Assembly (NCBI RefSeq): GCF_018617875.1
Contig: NZ_JACSKZ010000002.1
Span: 496,001 to 560,000, forward strand
Length of the DNA: 64,000 bases
DNA from: Exiguobacterium algae
Lineage (GTDB): Bacteria > Bacillota > Bacilli > Exiguobacteriales > Exiguobacteriaceae
Direction: 5' to 3'
Part shown: positions 26,539-35,994 of the stretch, one piece after another
Layout of the letters: every line of letters starts with the position of its first letter
Position numbering within the stretch: position 1 is the stretch's first letter
The notes under the pieces: generated by a model
Databases searched by the model: none
Told to the model about the DNA's origin: nothing
Seen by the model: only the letters and a program-made list of their open reading frames with translations
Translations under genes and position numbers: made by a program

Positions 26539-29500
26539 ATTTATTACTCAGCAATTACTCGATTTTTTTAAAAATGAGATTCAACAGAAAAGAACTGATC
26601 GATATTATGTTTATCTTCCAACAAAAAAAGATGTAAAAGAGATGTATGATGCACTATCAAATCTAAATGTATCTGAAAAATTCACTTACAAGCATCCGTT
26701 TGGAAACGAAGATTATGTGACAACTTCACTTAACTTCTCTTCCGGGAAATTAGTCGTAGCAAGTTCATTCGATACAGATATTGATTTCCTCGTCACTTTG
26801 AGAAATGAGATGAGCGAGCAAAGTGGACAATGGTCTAACACTTCCCTAATGATTCTAACTGATAATTTAAATGACTCTATCCGCGGGGGAAGTATCGATT
26901 TAACTTCTGAGGGACGACCACTCCACATTAGTAAAATCATTCAACATTTAGATAAGCAACTGGCTAGCAGTCAATTATCTAAATCTGAGCAGATGATTAT
27001 CTCCGATTATTTAAAAAGACGAAACCATCAAAAACAAATCATAAGTGGTTCGTTTCTTGATTTCATCGACATTTTAGGACTATTACACAAAGACACGCTA
27101 GATTCGGAAGACTACACTTCTTTACAATACTTTCAAGACGGCGACCTAAGTTCACTTATTCGTGAACGGGACGAACAAAAAGTCGGTTCAGCTCCTTGGA
27201 GAAAAATGAATAGACAAATTGAAAATCGTTTAACAGATAACCATGAGTTGTTTGAAGATGTCGAACGTTACTTCACTTTAGGGAATGCTCGGGAAAAATT
27301 AGAAGAGCGTTTTGATAATGGCGCTACAAAATTGAAAGAAGATACCTGGCAACACGCTGATTATAATGTTTTGAGAGAATGGGAAGAAAAAGCAAAATCA
27401 AATCGCGATATTCAATTCATTTCAGAAAAAATGACCGCAAAAGTCGATGGTTCCAAATTAGAATCATCACACTTTTGGAGACGTCCTCAGTCTGAAACGA
27501 AATCCGGACAACGTACTTGGCATATCATTGTCTTTTCGTCACAAGAAACTGAGACAGTTCAAATTCACCTGTCTTTCGATCGCCATACATCGAAACAGTT
27601 TTTGGATAACAAGAGTGCAAAAACAACAACAAGTTCTGGACATTCTCTTATTACTACTATTAAAAATGAAACCAATCAAGTCGCTTTTTCTCGAGTCCGT
27701 TATAAACACGAAGGGCAGTCTTCGACTACCTATTTATTTAATATCGCTGTCGTTCCATTATCACCCGAGTTTTTAAAACCATATCAGACAAGGTATTTGA
27801 TTGATACTACTCCGAAAAGTCAGCAAGCAATTCGCTTAATACTAGACGGTCATCATAAGGTTGAGCTTGGTGATGGTTCCGGAGATACGAATGATGTTGC
27901 CATCAGTTCATCCGAAGCACTCGAAATTGACCATAATGATGTGCTCAATGTTCCCTTAAATGTTCTAGACGAAGGAGAATCTCGTATTCGTTTCTCGGTG
28001 ATGCTTTCTGGAGTTGAAGTCCCTCTTGCTATTAAAGATGATATGCTAAAAACCACACCTTTGGACGGACTAAGCATTTGGACAAGAAAAAGAAAAGATG
28101 AGGCATCATTTATCATCGACTCAAATTTTAAAACCATTCATAATGGTCAACGCACATATTCGACAAAGTCAATTGATCGAAACTTTTTCCAAATGGAACA
28201 AGCATGGCTAGATAACCATGTTCGTTATGGAAAACAAGTATCAGAAGACACTTTTGAGAGCATTCCTTTAGAATTACCAGCTGCTGTTGAAAAAAGCTAT
28301 GATCTTTTTTTAACCACTGTAAAAAACAAAGGAACCATCCCCTCATTACTGTATTACGATGATGAGGTTCTGACAGCTGCCTATACTTTTGTTGACGACT
28401 ATTTGTCTGAAATCGAGAAAATTCCTTCTCAGTCATTAATGAGTGTACAGCAACGAAATCTATATCGTTTGGGACAAATTGAAACGGTCGATGGTCTATT
28501 ATTAACACCGTTTTCGCCATTAAATATTGCTTATCAATGGCAGGTAAATTCAGCATTAGGGTCTGAAGACATTGATTCAAACATTTTGAAAAAATTAAAA
28601 GCAAGCTATACCTTGCCTTATGCGTTCAACATTCATGAGATGCTTCTTAAACCTACAGATCAATCACCGTTGCCTGAGTGGCATGAGTATGTCATAAGAG
28701 AACGAGTTAGCATAGGTGAAACAAATTCTTACTTAGCAAAAGTTGTCGAAGATAAAATGGTTCATTTCACTGACCATTATGATTATTTATTCTCGATACA
28801 AAGTTCCGCTCCTCTTTGTATCAATGTCATTAATGTCACAAACGATGAGGAGATATTAAAAGGAATCATTTCTTGGTTCAAGAAACAAATTTCCTCTAAA
28901 GGTAACCTTGAATCAGTTAAGCCGCTTGAAGTATCTCTATATCTTCCAGATGCTTCTGGATTAAGTGCGTTCGATAAATTGAACGATATCGAGACTGCAG
29001 AACAATTAAAAGATGTATTCGGCATTGATTTGTCAGTTCATGAATTTGAGACAAACGAAATTTTGCATGTTCTTCAACAGTCTATTCTTTATCGTAAGTT
29101 AAACCTAAAGGACCCGATTCTTTACGCTCACGTCTCGTTTTATAAAATGGGGAACGAATCAAGAGTTGTTACCCAACCAATGCGAGACTTAGCAAACAGC
29201 ATGAATCTAGATGGCTTATTTACTACAGTATCGTCTGTCCAGAGTGACGAAACAGGTTACCGCGTCGGATTTGGTACTGAAGGTGCGGATATCAATCGAA
29301 GTCTTATGACAAAATTCGGTTCTCTCTTTAATGAACTTACTGCAAACATGAAAGATGGCGGACACAGTTCTTATATGAAGGATGTATCATTGACAATGCA
29401 CATCGATGTCGCTGATAAAGATGAACTTGAAAGTATTTATAACGCTTCCCATTGGGTCACATTTATCGATCCACCTGTAGGATTAGATTTCTTTAAATCT

Positions 29501-31696
29501 TCTTCCGATAACTTAATTATCGTGCATTATAGTGATCAATATTCCTCGACAAATGGGTACGATGCCATTACTGTCACTGATAAATCTAAACAATATTTCA
29601 ATGTCATCGAAGAATTTATCAACTCCCAAGGTGTCACATCCACCCAAGAACAGATAGAAGAAACTATTCGTGCTTTCAATACATTCAATGGTGAATGGTT
29701 GCTTCGAGCTGTTCAAGGAAGAGGATACGATAAGCGGGAGAAAATGAGCATCGTTTCTGCAATTAAGGAGACACTCCTACTTTTCAATGAAGAGAACACA
29801 ATATGGGTACCAATTTCTATGGAAGAAGTCGTACGTGTAACAGGGAATGTGAAACTTAGTAAACGCGCAGGTTTATTTTCAGGAAAAACAATCGGTCGAA
29901 AAGGAAACTGTAGTGATGATTTATTGATGATTGGTCTAGAGATGGGACAATCTAATTTGAAAGTCCATTTATTCCCGGTAGAAGTAAAAATAGGACTGAA
30001 TGATAATACCGTCATCACAAAAGGTATTTCACAGATTACAGAATTAAAAGCTCGTTTAAATGATCACTTACTCGACTTAACAACATTTGATGCGAGATTT
30101 TTACGCAATTATTTTGTTAGACTTTTCATCAATAACGCATATAAAATGCAAGAAAATGAAATTTGGCCGAGCAAAGACTATTGTTTAAACCCAGAATTAA
30201 TTGATCGATTGATGAATGATGATTTTGAGATTGTCGATGAGAAGCGAGCCAAATTTGGTAATGGCGTCCTCGTTTCATTTAAAAAACATTCAGACGCTGT
30301 TCGTCATACAAGAAGTCAGGGTGTCGTAATCTTAGAACTTCCCGAACAATATGGTTATGAAGTACTCACACAATCTCTAGATTCACTTGAGTCTCACCAT
30401 AAAGAAAAATCATCTACGCATTCTTTCAAGAAAGAAGAAATTCCAGCTGCACCTGCATCGGTCATTCAAAATAATTCTGAAAATGAGGCTTTGATAAATA
30501 GAAAGTCAGTTGAAGAACTAAATCAGATTGTCACTGAAAATGATTCAATAGCACCTCAATCAGTTCAGGCAATAACTGAACCTGCAACACCTAAGTCAGT
30601 TACATTAGACGATGTCAGATTGCTTCTAGGTAGTGAATTTAATCAAGACTACTATTGGGAATATGGACACCCGCGTCTATCCAATCGACATCTCCTAATC
30701 GGTGGTCGATCTGGTCAAGGGAAAACCTATTTCGTCCAATCTCTTCTACTACAGTTGGTCGAACAAAATCAATCTGCTTTAGTTATCGATTACTCGAACA
30801 GTTACACGTTAAGCCAACTTGACGAAACATTTGTGAATCGAATGGGTTCAAAATTGAATGAACGCATTGTTTACCACGAGTCGTTTCCACTAAACCCATT
30901 CAAAAGACGAGAAAAGGAAATTAGTGGTCGAAAAGAGCCTGAGAAGATTACTTCTGTTGCTACAAGAGTGGCAGCTGTGTTTGCTTCTGTCTATAGAGGC
31001 TTAGGAGACCAACAAAAAAATGCTATCTATATGGCAACAAAAAATGGGATTGAAAAATACGGTGATGAGATGCGAATGGAGTTACTTATCGAAGAATTAG
31101 AGAACCTTGAGTCCTCTAAATCTACAGTTCAATCTGTCATCAGTCGACTTACCCAAATGGTTGATATGGATCCATTCGATTATGAATCAGATAACGATTG
31201 GAGTAAGATTTTTGACAGCAATAATGGAGTGACCGTCATTCAACTCGAAGGATATGATCAAGACGAAATCAAAAAATTACTGGCCGAATTTATTCTTTGG
31301 GATTTATGGTATTACTCTTTATCTGGATCAGAGAGCCGACCAATGCCAGTTATCCTAGATGAAGCACAGAATTTATCTTTCCGCAAAGGATCACCTTCCG
31401 AGAAAATATTAAGAGAAGGTCGAAAGTTCGGTTGGTCTGCTTGGTTTGCTACACAATCGTTCAGTAACTTCGATAAGGAAGAACTTGCGGTTTTGGATAA
31501 TGCCGCTACAAAGATATACTTTGCACCAGCAGACAGTGAATTAAAAGTTATCGCGAATCGAATCGGTTCAGTCTCACTCGATGACTTACGAAGTTTGAAA
31601 AAAGCTCATTGTCTAGCTGTTGGACAATTCAAAATCAATGAATCGGAATTAAGCAATCAAGAATTTCACCATGTCAAAGTACCCCCAATGAAATAA
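26519..31696 (+). CDS. dptH: phosphorothioation-dependent restriction protein DptH (DndH), HerA-like ATPase
   Basis: 1725 residues, in the DptH range. The C-terminal 400 residues are a HerA/FtsK-like motor: Walker A GRSGQGKT (1396-1403), Walker B PVILDEAQN with D1614 and E1615, and an Arg-rich GRKFGWSAWFATQSFSNF stretch. Before it is an acidic, low-complexity linker (about 1290-1360), and the first 1250 residues have no motif I can name. The ATG at 26519 stands nine bases after AGCGGGG; ATGs at 26498 and 26510 are less well placed. DptH should be the DNA translocase of the restriction complex. Confidence 0.83.
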   Translation: MSNQFYKFITQQLLDFFKNEIQQKRTDRYYVYLPTKKDVKEMYDALSNLNVSEKFTYKHPFGNEDYVTTSLNFSSGKLVVASSFDTDIDFLVTLRNEMSEQSGQWSNTSLMILTDNLNDSIRGGSIDLTSEGRPLHISKIIQHLDKQLASSQLSKSEQMIISDYLKRRNHQKQIISGSFLDFIDILGLLHKDTLDSEDYTSLQYFQDGDLSSLIRERDEQKVGSAPWRKMNRQIENRLTDNHELFEDVERYFTLGNAREKLEERFDNGATKLKEDTWQHADYNVLREWEEKAKSNRDIQFISEKMTAKVDGSKLESSHFWRRPQSETKSGQRTWHIIVFSSQETETVQIHLSFDRHTSKQFLDNKSAKTTTSSGHSLITTIKNETNQVAFSRVRYKHEGQSSTTYLFNIAVVPLSPEFLKPYQTRYLIDTTPKSQQAIRLILDGHHKVELGDGSGDTNDVAISSSEALEIDHNDVLNVPLNVLDEGESRIRFSVMLSGVEVPLAIKDDMLKTTPLDGLSIWTRKRKDEASFIIDSNFKTIHNGQRTYSTKSIDRNFFQMEQAWLDNHVRYGKQVSEDTFESIPLELPAAVEKSYDLFLTTVKNKGTIPSLLYYDDEVLTAAYTFVDDYLSEIEKIPSQSLMSVQQRNLYRLGQIETVDGLLLTPFSPLNIAYQWQVNSALGSEDIDSNILKKLKASYTLPYAFNIHEMLLKPTDQSPLPEWHEYVIRERVSIGETNSYLAKVVEDKMVHFTDHYDYLFSIQSSAPLCINVINVTNDEEILKGIISWFKKQISSKGNLESVKPLEVSLYLPDASGLSAFDKLNDIETAEQLKDVFGIDLSVHEFETNEILHVLQQSILYRKLNLKDPILYAHVSFYKMGNESRVVTQPMRDLANSMNLDGLFTTVSSVQSDETGYRVGFGTEGADINRSLMTKFGSLFNELTANMKDGGHSSYMKDVSLTMHIDVADKDELESIYNASHWVTFIDPPVGLDFFKSSSDNLIIVHYSDQYSSTNGYDAITVTDKSKQYFNVIEEFINSQGVTSTQEQIEETIRAFNTFNGEWLLRAVQGRGYDKREKMSIVSAIKETLLLFNEENTIWVPISMEEVVRVTGNVKLSKRAGLFSGKTIGRKGNCSDDLLMIGLEMGQSNLKVHLFPVEVKIGLNDNTVITKGISQITELKARLNDHLLDLTTFDARFLRNYFVRLFINNAYKMQENEIWPSKDYCLNPELIDRLMNDDFEIVDEKRAKFGNGVLVSFKKHSDAVRHTRSQGVVILELPEQYGYEVLTQSLDSLESHHKEKSSTHSFKKEEIPAAPASVIQNNSENEALINRKSVEELNQIVTENDSIAPQSVQAITEPATPKSVTLDDVRLLLGSEFNQDYYWEYGHPRLSNRHLLIGGRSGQGKTYFVQSLLLQLVEQNQSALVIDYSNSYTLSQLDETFVNRMGSKLNERIVYHESFPLNPFKRREKEISGRKEPEKITSVATRVAAVFASVYRGLGDQQKNAIYMATKNGIEKYGDEMRMELLIEELENLESSKSTVQSVISRLTQMVDMDPFDYESDNDWSKIFDSNNGVTVIQLEGYDQDEIKKLLAEFILWDLWYYSLSGSESRPMPVILDEAQNLSFRKGSPSEKILREGRKFGWSAWFATQSFSNFDKEELAVLDNAATKIYFAPADSELKVIANRIGSVSLDDLRSLKKAHCLAVGQFKINESELSNQEFHHVKVPPMK

Positions 31697-31699
31697 TGA

Positions 31700-31730
31700 A
31701 AAGCGCGCGCCCAAAATGGACGCGCGCTTT
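31700..31730. terminator. bidirectional terminator after dptH
   Basis: AAAGCGCGCG/CGCGCGCTTT perfect stem, with an inner CCA/TGG pair. It sits between the convergent dptH and the small gene on the minus strand and marks the right end of the island. Confidence 0.85.
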
Positions 31731-31737
31731 CTTCAGT

Positions 31738-31944
31738 TTACTCCACCACCTCAAACGCTTTCACATAACCCACATGGTCTAAAAAAATAATCAACTCATC
31801 GTCAAATTGTACAAACCCATCCGTCGCATGCCGAAATAATTGATAGATCGATTCTAGCGCTTCGTACCGACTTCCTGCTTCTGTCGTGTATGCCAGCACT
31901 TCTCCATTTCTTAAGTGGAATTCGATTTCATACGTTTTCATCAT
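31738..31944 (-). CDS. small hypothetical protein
   Basis: 68 residues (or 67 from the second of two adjacent ATGs). GGGAG precedes the start. The sequence MKTYEIEFHLRNGEVLAYTTEAGSRYEALESIYQLF looks like a compact alpha/beta protein with no signal peptide or helix. I do not recognise the family. Transcribed toward dptH and separated from it by the terminator. Confidence 0.55.
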   Translation of the reverse strand: MMKTYEIEFHLRNGEVLAYTTEAGSRYEALESIYQLFRHATDGFVQFDDELIIFLDHVGYVKAFEVVE

Positions 31945-32067
31945 AGCTCACTCCCTGTACCGGTTTGAGTTTCGTCCGACTGTCCATTTACTTGGCTTTA
32001 TCATTTAGATGTCTAAACTTCTTTTCCCGTCTCATCACCCATTAATCGTGGAACAAAACAAAACAAA

Positions 32068-32087
32068 ACGACGTCCGAAAACGTCGT
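32068..32087 (-). terminator. terminator of the EcsC-like gene
   Basis: ACGACGT/ACGTCGT stem with six-base loop; on the minus strand it is followed by TTTGTTTTGTTTT. Confidence 0.75.
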
Positions 32088-32099
32088 CCCCTATCGTTC

Positions 32100-33002
32100 T
32101 TATACGCCTTCTTCTCGAATGGCCTCTTCGATCACAACGAAATCGGCATCGATGATATCCAGGTTCTCTCTCTTTAGTTCTTCAAAGCTTTCCAGCACTT
32201 CTTCTTCTGAGATGTTGATACTCTCTTCGAGCGCATTCAATAGTCGATTTCCCATCTTCGTCATTGAAGAGAACGTAAGTCCCCCGGAAATAACTCCCCC
32301 AGCAAGTGGAATCATTTTCGATACCCCTTTAGCGAACGTATCTTTTGTCATCTTCACACCAATCATCGCTGACATCTTCTTAATGATTGGAAAGTAAACC
32401 GTTTTCGTCAATGCTTTGTTCGGCAGTTTTTTTAACGCTTGTTTCGACAGTTGGGCAGATAGCGCCTTGATCGTGGCTGTCGCACCTCCGACACCGAACA
32501 TGACGCCTAAGAAGAGCACCAGATCACCATTTACCCGGTCAACATCAAGTTCGCCACCTTCCCAGAAGTCTTCATAACCGTATAAGTAACCTGTCTCTTG
32601 CGCCAAACGGAGCGCGAATCCAAAAAATTGTGCCGTATCTGCCGGAATCGTGGCAGCCAATGCCACGCCACCCGGAAGGCCTGCAGCAAAAGAGGCGCTG
32701 GAACTCTTCATCGTATGGTTGGCAATGTTGCGTTTTGCTACTTTTTTAATGATTGCAGGAGATACATTTGCCTCGATCGGTCCTTTTTCTACCACGAGGG
32801 ATAACTGCTCTGCCGGTACATACTTACTAAAACTTTGAGCGAGAAAATCTTTCCGATCCACTTTTACTCCAGGAAGTTTCACCGCATTCGTCATTAATAC
32901 TTCAAACACTTCTGTTCCGTTTGACACTTTGTATACCCCATCCTTTTCTAATCCATTTCGTCTTAATACGAAATGCAGTATGTAACCATTCTCAACCTTC
33001 AA
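32100..33002 (-). CDS. EcsC-family protein
   Basis: 300 residues. The central part, AAGLPGGVALAATIPADTAQFFGFALRLAQETGYLYGYEDFW, is the core of the EcsC family, and glycine-rich hydrophobic helices follow (FLGVMFGVGGATATIKAL, MIPLAGGVISGGLTF). The first 90 residues are a soluble domain with beta-strand character. EcsC itself accompanies the EcsAB exporter in Bacillus, but this gene has no exporter beside it. Membrane-associated, function unknown. Confidence 0.7.
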   Translation of the reverse strand: MKVENGYILHFVLRRNGLEKDGVYKVSNGTEVFEVLMTNAVKLPGVKVDRKDFLAQSFSKYVPAEQLSLVVEKGPIEANVSPAIIKKVAKRNIANHTMKSSSASFAAGLPGGVALAATIPADTAQFFGFALRLAQETGYLYGYEDFWEGGELDVDRVNGDLVLFLGVMFGVGGATATIKALSAQLSKQALKKLPNKALTKTVYFPIIKKMSAMIGVKMTKDTFAKGVSKMIPLAGGVISGGLTFSSMTKMGNRLLNALEESINISEEEVLESFEELKRENLDIIDADFVVIEEAIREEGV

Positions 33003-33086
33003 TTTAAGTATATATGTATAAAGCGATTAATTGTAAATAATTTTCCTTTCACCCATACAATTTATAACAAAGGTACCTAAAAATAA

Positions 33087-33118
33087 AAGGTGGAGTAGCC
33101 CTTAGGATACTCCACCTT
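33087..33118 (-). terminator. terminator of the zapA-to-DUF350 operon
   Basis: Perfect 11-base stem AAGGTGGAGTA/TACTCCACCTT with a ten-base loop; on the minus strand it is followed by TTATTTTTA. Confidence 0.85.
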
Positions 33119-33124
33119 CTTCAA

Positions 33125-33211
33125 TCAATAAAACATATACCAGAGCGCCGCTGCCAATAAGAACAGCCCGGCCCCGATAAACAAGATTTTTGCCAATCGT
33201 TCGTATACCAT
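33125..33211 (-). CDS. 28-residue single-span membrane peptide
   Basis: An ATG at 33211 follows GAGGTGAAGAC, and this ribosome site overlaps the stop codon of the DUF350 gene four bases away. The peptide starts MVYERLAKILF and then is almost wholly hydrophobic (IGAGLFLLAAALWYMFY) to a TGA at 33125. Good ribosome site, tight coupling and clear membrane character support a real small gene; there is no homology evidence. Confidence 0.5.
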   Translation of the reverse strand: MVYERLAKILFIGAGLFLLAAALWYMFY

Positions 33212-33215
33212 GTCT

Positions 33216-33626
33216 TCACCTCACCAAAGCTGCGCCGACCACGAGGGACACCCCGAGAGACAGCAAAAATGCCAATAACCCGACCGCAATATTCCCTTTT
33301 TGAATCTCGTCGTTCACCTTTAAGGTCGGCGTCAAAAACTCAAACAACCAATAGGTCGCAAGGAGCAACAAAAAGCCGAATCCGCCCCCGGCAATGACAT
33401 CAAACGCCGCGTCGTTGTGACTCTCGACGACTCGGAAGATGTTGGCGAGACCCACGATCTTCCCTCCGGTCGCAAGTGCGACGGCAATATTCCCTTTTTG
33501 AATCTCTCGCCAGTTGCTGTACGGCGTCGTCACCTCAAAGATGGCGAGACCGACGACGATCATGAGTCCCGCAATCGTATACAGCCCAAGCGATTCTAGC
33601 ATCACATTAAACGAAACTGTGCCCAT
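33216..33626 (-). CDS. DUF350 (YjfL-type) membrane protein
   Basis: 136 residues with four helices in two similar halves, each with the motif EIQKGNIAVAL or EIQKGNIAVGL. This internal repeat is the mark of DUF350. Function unknown. It follows mutS2 by 13 bases and is read in the same operon. Confidence 0.85.
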   Translation of the reverse strand: MGTVSFNVMLESLGLYTIAGLMIVVGLAIFEVTTPYSNWREIQKGNIAVALATGGKIVGLANIFRVVESHNDAAFDVIAGGGFGFLLLLATYWLFEFLTPTLKVNDEIQKGNIAVGLLAFLLSLGVSLVVGAALVR

Positions 33627-33639
33627 TCACCTAATCTCC

Positions 33640-35994
33640 TCACTTCAGTTCGACGACCGTGACCCCGAGTCCGCCTTCTCCCATTCCGCCTGGGCGCTGA
33701 CTCTTCACGTGACGATGTCCTTTCAAGAACTCCTGTGTCGCCTGACGCATCGCTCCGGTCCCAAGACCGTGGATGATCCGGACGTGATCATATCCAGACA
33801 CGAGCGCCTCGTCGATATACTTGTCGAGACGGCTTAGGCCTTCTTCGACACGGACACCCCGGAGATCGAGCTCGGACTTCGTCGAGCTTTGACGTTTAAG
33901 CGAACTGCCTTTCGACTGGAGCGGCTTCTCTTTCGATGGACCGATCTTCTGAAGGTCGTCCGCTTTGACGTTCACTTTCATGATTCCGACCTGGACGTTG
34001 TACTCGTTATCGTTGATTTGCTTCACAATGTAGCCTTTTTGGTTGAACGTTGTCACTTTCACTTCTTCGCCTTTACTGAACGTACGTTTCTGTTGGGCTT
34101 TTTGTTTCACTTTTTGGATCTTTTTATCTTGTAACGTCGGTTTTGCCGACTCGAGATCTTTTTTCGCTGCGATAATCTCGTGCTCTTTGACGATTCCCTG
34201 CTCACGAAGCTTCTTCAGGCGGTCGATGACTTCGTTCGCCTGACGCTTCGCCTGTTCGACGGCTTTCTCCGCTTTCGCCTCAGCCGCACTGTATAGGTTA
34301 TCGCGTTCCTGCTCGAATTCGGTCATCTTCGCCTCAAACGCTGCCTGTTCTTCTTCGAGGTCGTGACGTTTGACAATCAGTTCCTGTTCGAGCTGTTCGG
34401 CCCGTTGTTTCGCCGCCTCGAGCTCATTGATCATCGATTCGACCGACTCGGCGTCACTGCCGACATGGCTCCGTGCCTTGTCGATGACTTGCTCCGACAG
34501 ACCGAGACGACGACTGATCTCAAACGCGTTCGAGCGACCCGGCACACCGATCAATAGGCGGTATGTCGGGCTGAGCGACTCGATATCAAACTCCATCGAG
34601 GCGTTCATGACGCCTTCGCGGTTATACGCGTATGCCTTCAGTTCCGAGTAGTGCGTCGTTGCCGCGACACGTGCCCCGCGACGCTTCACTTCGTCTAAGA
34701 TGGCGATGGCGAGGGCAGCCCCTTCCTGCGGGTCCGTCCCGGCACCGAGCTCATCGAAGAGGACAAGTGACATGAAGTCGATTTTGTCGAGCATGCTGAC
34801 GATGTTCGTCATGTGCGAGCTGAACGTCGAGAGACTCTGCTCGATCGACTGCTCGTCTCCGATATCGGCATAAACCGCATCGAACACGGACAGCTCTGTC
34901 CCGAATTCAGCCGGCACGTATAGACCGGACTGCACCATCAACTGAAGCAATCCGATTGTCTTGAGCGTCACGGTCTTCCCGCCGGTGTTCGGTCCGGTGA
35001 TGACGAGTGACGTGTAGTCCTCACCGAGTTCGACCGTGATCGGCACGACCTCGTCTTGCGGGATGAACGGATGGCGTGCCTGCTTCAACTTAATCTCGCG
35101 ATTGTCGTTCAGCTTCGGCTCTGCCGCTTTCATCTCCAAACCATAAGCGACTTTGGCGAACACAAAATCAAGCTCTGCCAACACGTCTAAGTTGGTCATG
35201 ATGGCGTCGTGGACACCACCGACCAGGTTGGAGAGTTCGCTCAAGATTCGTTCGATTTCGACACGTTCCTTCAATCGAACCTCCTGGATCTCATTGTTAA
35301 TGGAGACGATCGCTTGCGGCTCGATGAAGAGGGTCTGACCGGATGCCGACTGGTCATGGACGATCCCTCCGAACGCTTGGCGATACTCTTGTTTGACCGG
35401 TACGACGTAGCGGTCGTTACGGATCGTGACGATGGCGTCCGAGAGCATCTTGGCGTTGTTTCGAAGAATGTTGTCGATCCGGGAGCGAACACTGCCTTCG
35501 TAGCTCCGGAGCTGCGTCCGCAGTCCGCGAAGCTGTGAGCTTGCCGAGTCTTGGACCGTCCCTTGGTCGTCGATGGCATGACGAATCGATTGTTCGACCT
35601 CGATGAGTTTCGTCAATCGCTCGACGTATTCATCTAATCGTGGAATTCGAATCTCTTCGTTGTCCTCATGAAGCTTCTCGAAAAAGTTCTTCACTTGGCG
35701 TCCGCTGTACATGACGGCCGCAACCGCAAGCAGCTCACTTGTCGACAGAACCGATCCGATTGCTGCCCGTTTCACCTCGGCGCGGACGTCCGAAAGTCCG
35801 CCGAGCGGGAGTCGGTCACGGAGACGCACGACCTCGGTCGCTTCTTTCGTCAAATTCAAATTGGAAAGCACCCGGTCGTACGTGTAGTCCGGTTGCATCT
35901 TCAGCGCCATGTCTTTACCGAGCGAGCTCGCGGCGTGACCGGCGAGCTGTTGGCGCAATTTTTCATATTCTAATACGCGTAACGCGTGGTCCAT
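33640..35994 (-). CDS. mutS2: MutS2 ATPase/endonuclease
   Basis: 784 residues, the full length. MutS-type ATPase with ITGPNTGGKTVTLKTIGLL, LVLFDELGAGTDPQEGAALAIAIL and ATTHYSELKAYAY; a long coiled coil (about 515-620) and a C-terminal Smr domain with LDLRGVRVEEGL and HGLGTGAMRQATQEFLKGH. MutS2 lacks the mismatch-recognition domain of MutS; it suppresses recombination and, in Bacillus, rescues collided ribosomes. Its ATG directly follows the polX stop codon. Confidence 0.95.
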   Translation of the reverse strand: MDHALRVLEYEKLRQQLAGHAASSLGKDMALKMQPDYTYDRVLSNLNLTKEATEVVRLRDRLPLGGLSDVRAEVKRAAIGSVLSTSELLAVAAVMYSGRQVKNFFEKLHEDNEEIRIPRLDEYVERLTKLIEVEQSIRHAIDDQGTVQDSASSQLRGLRTQLRSYEGSVRSRIDNILRNNAKMLSDAIVTIRNDRYVVPVKQEYRQAFGGIVHDQSASGQTLFIEPQAIVSINNEIQEVRLKERVEIERILSELSNLVGGVHDAIMTNLDVLAELDFVFAKVAYGLEMKAAEPKLNDNREIKLKQARHPFIPQDEVVPITVELGEDYTSLVITGPNTGGKTVTLKTIGLLQLMVQSGLYVPAEFGTELSVFDAVYADIGDEQSIEQSLSTFSSHMTNIVSMLDKIDFMSLVLFDELGAGTDPQEGAALAIAILDEVKRRGARVAATTHYSELKAYAYNREGVMNASMEFDIESLSPTYRLLIGVPGRSNAFEISRRLGLSEQVIDKARSHVGSDAESVESMINELEAAKQRAEQLEQELIVKRHDLEEEQAAFEAKMTEFEQERDNLYSAAEAKAEKAVEQAKRQANEVIDRLKKLREQGIVKEHEIIAAKKDLESAKPTLQDKKIQKVKQKAQQKRTFSKGEEVKVTTFNQKGYIVKQINDNEYNVQVGIMKVNVKADDLQKIGPSKEKPLQSKGSSLKRQSSTKSELDLRGVRVEEGLSRLDKYIDEALVSGYDHVRIIHGLGTGAMRQATQEFLKGHRHVKSQRPGGMGEGGLGVTVVELK

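Larger units (their letters stand above)
19220..31696. other. defence island: helicase operon plus dptFGH
   Basis: Seven genes in two divergent operons, flanked by ordinary chromosomal genes. The dpt half is clearly richer in A and T (frequent AAA, GAA, TTA, ATT codons) than the GC-rich neighbours on both sides, which suggests horizontal transfer. No integrase, transposase, tRNA or direct repeat was found at its edges. Confidence 0.65.

Noticed and set aside
28128-28604. 158-codon open frame on the minus strand inside dptH
   Set aside because: It lies wholly within a clear coding gene, has no ribosome site or family similarity, and is explained as a shadow frame.
19220-31696. Island as an integrated phage or transposon
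   Set aside because: No integrase, transposase, phage structural gene, tRNA target or flanking direct repeat could be found.
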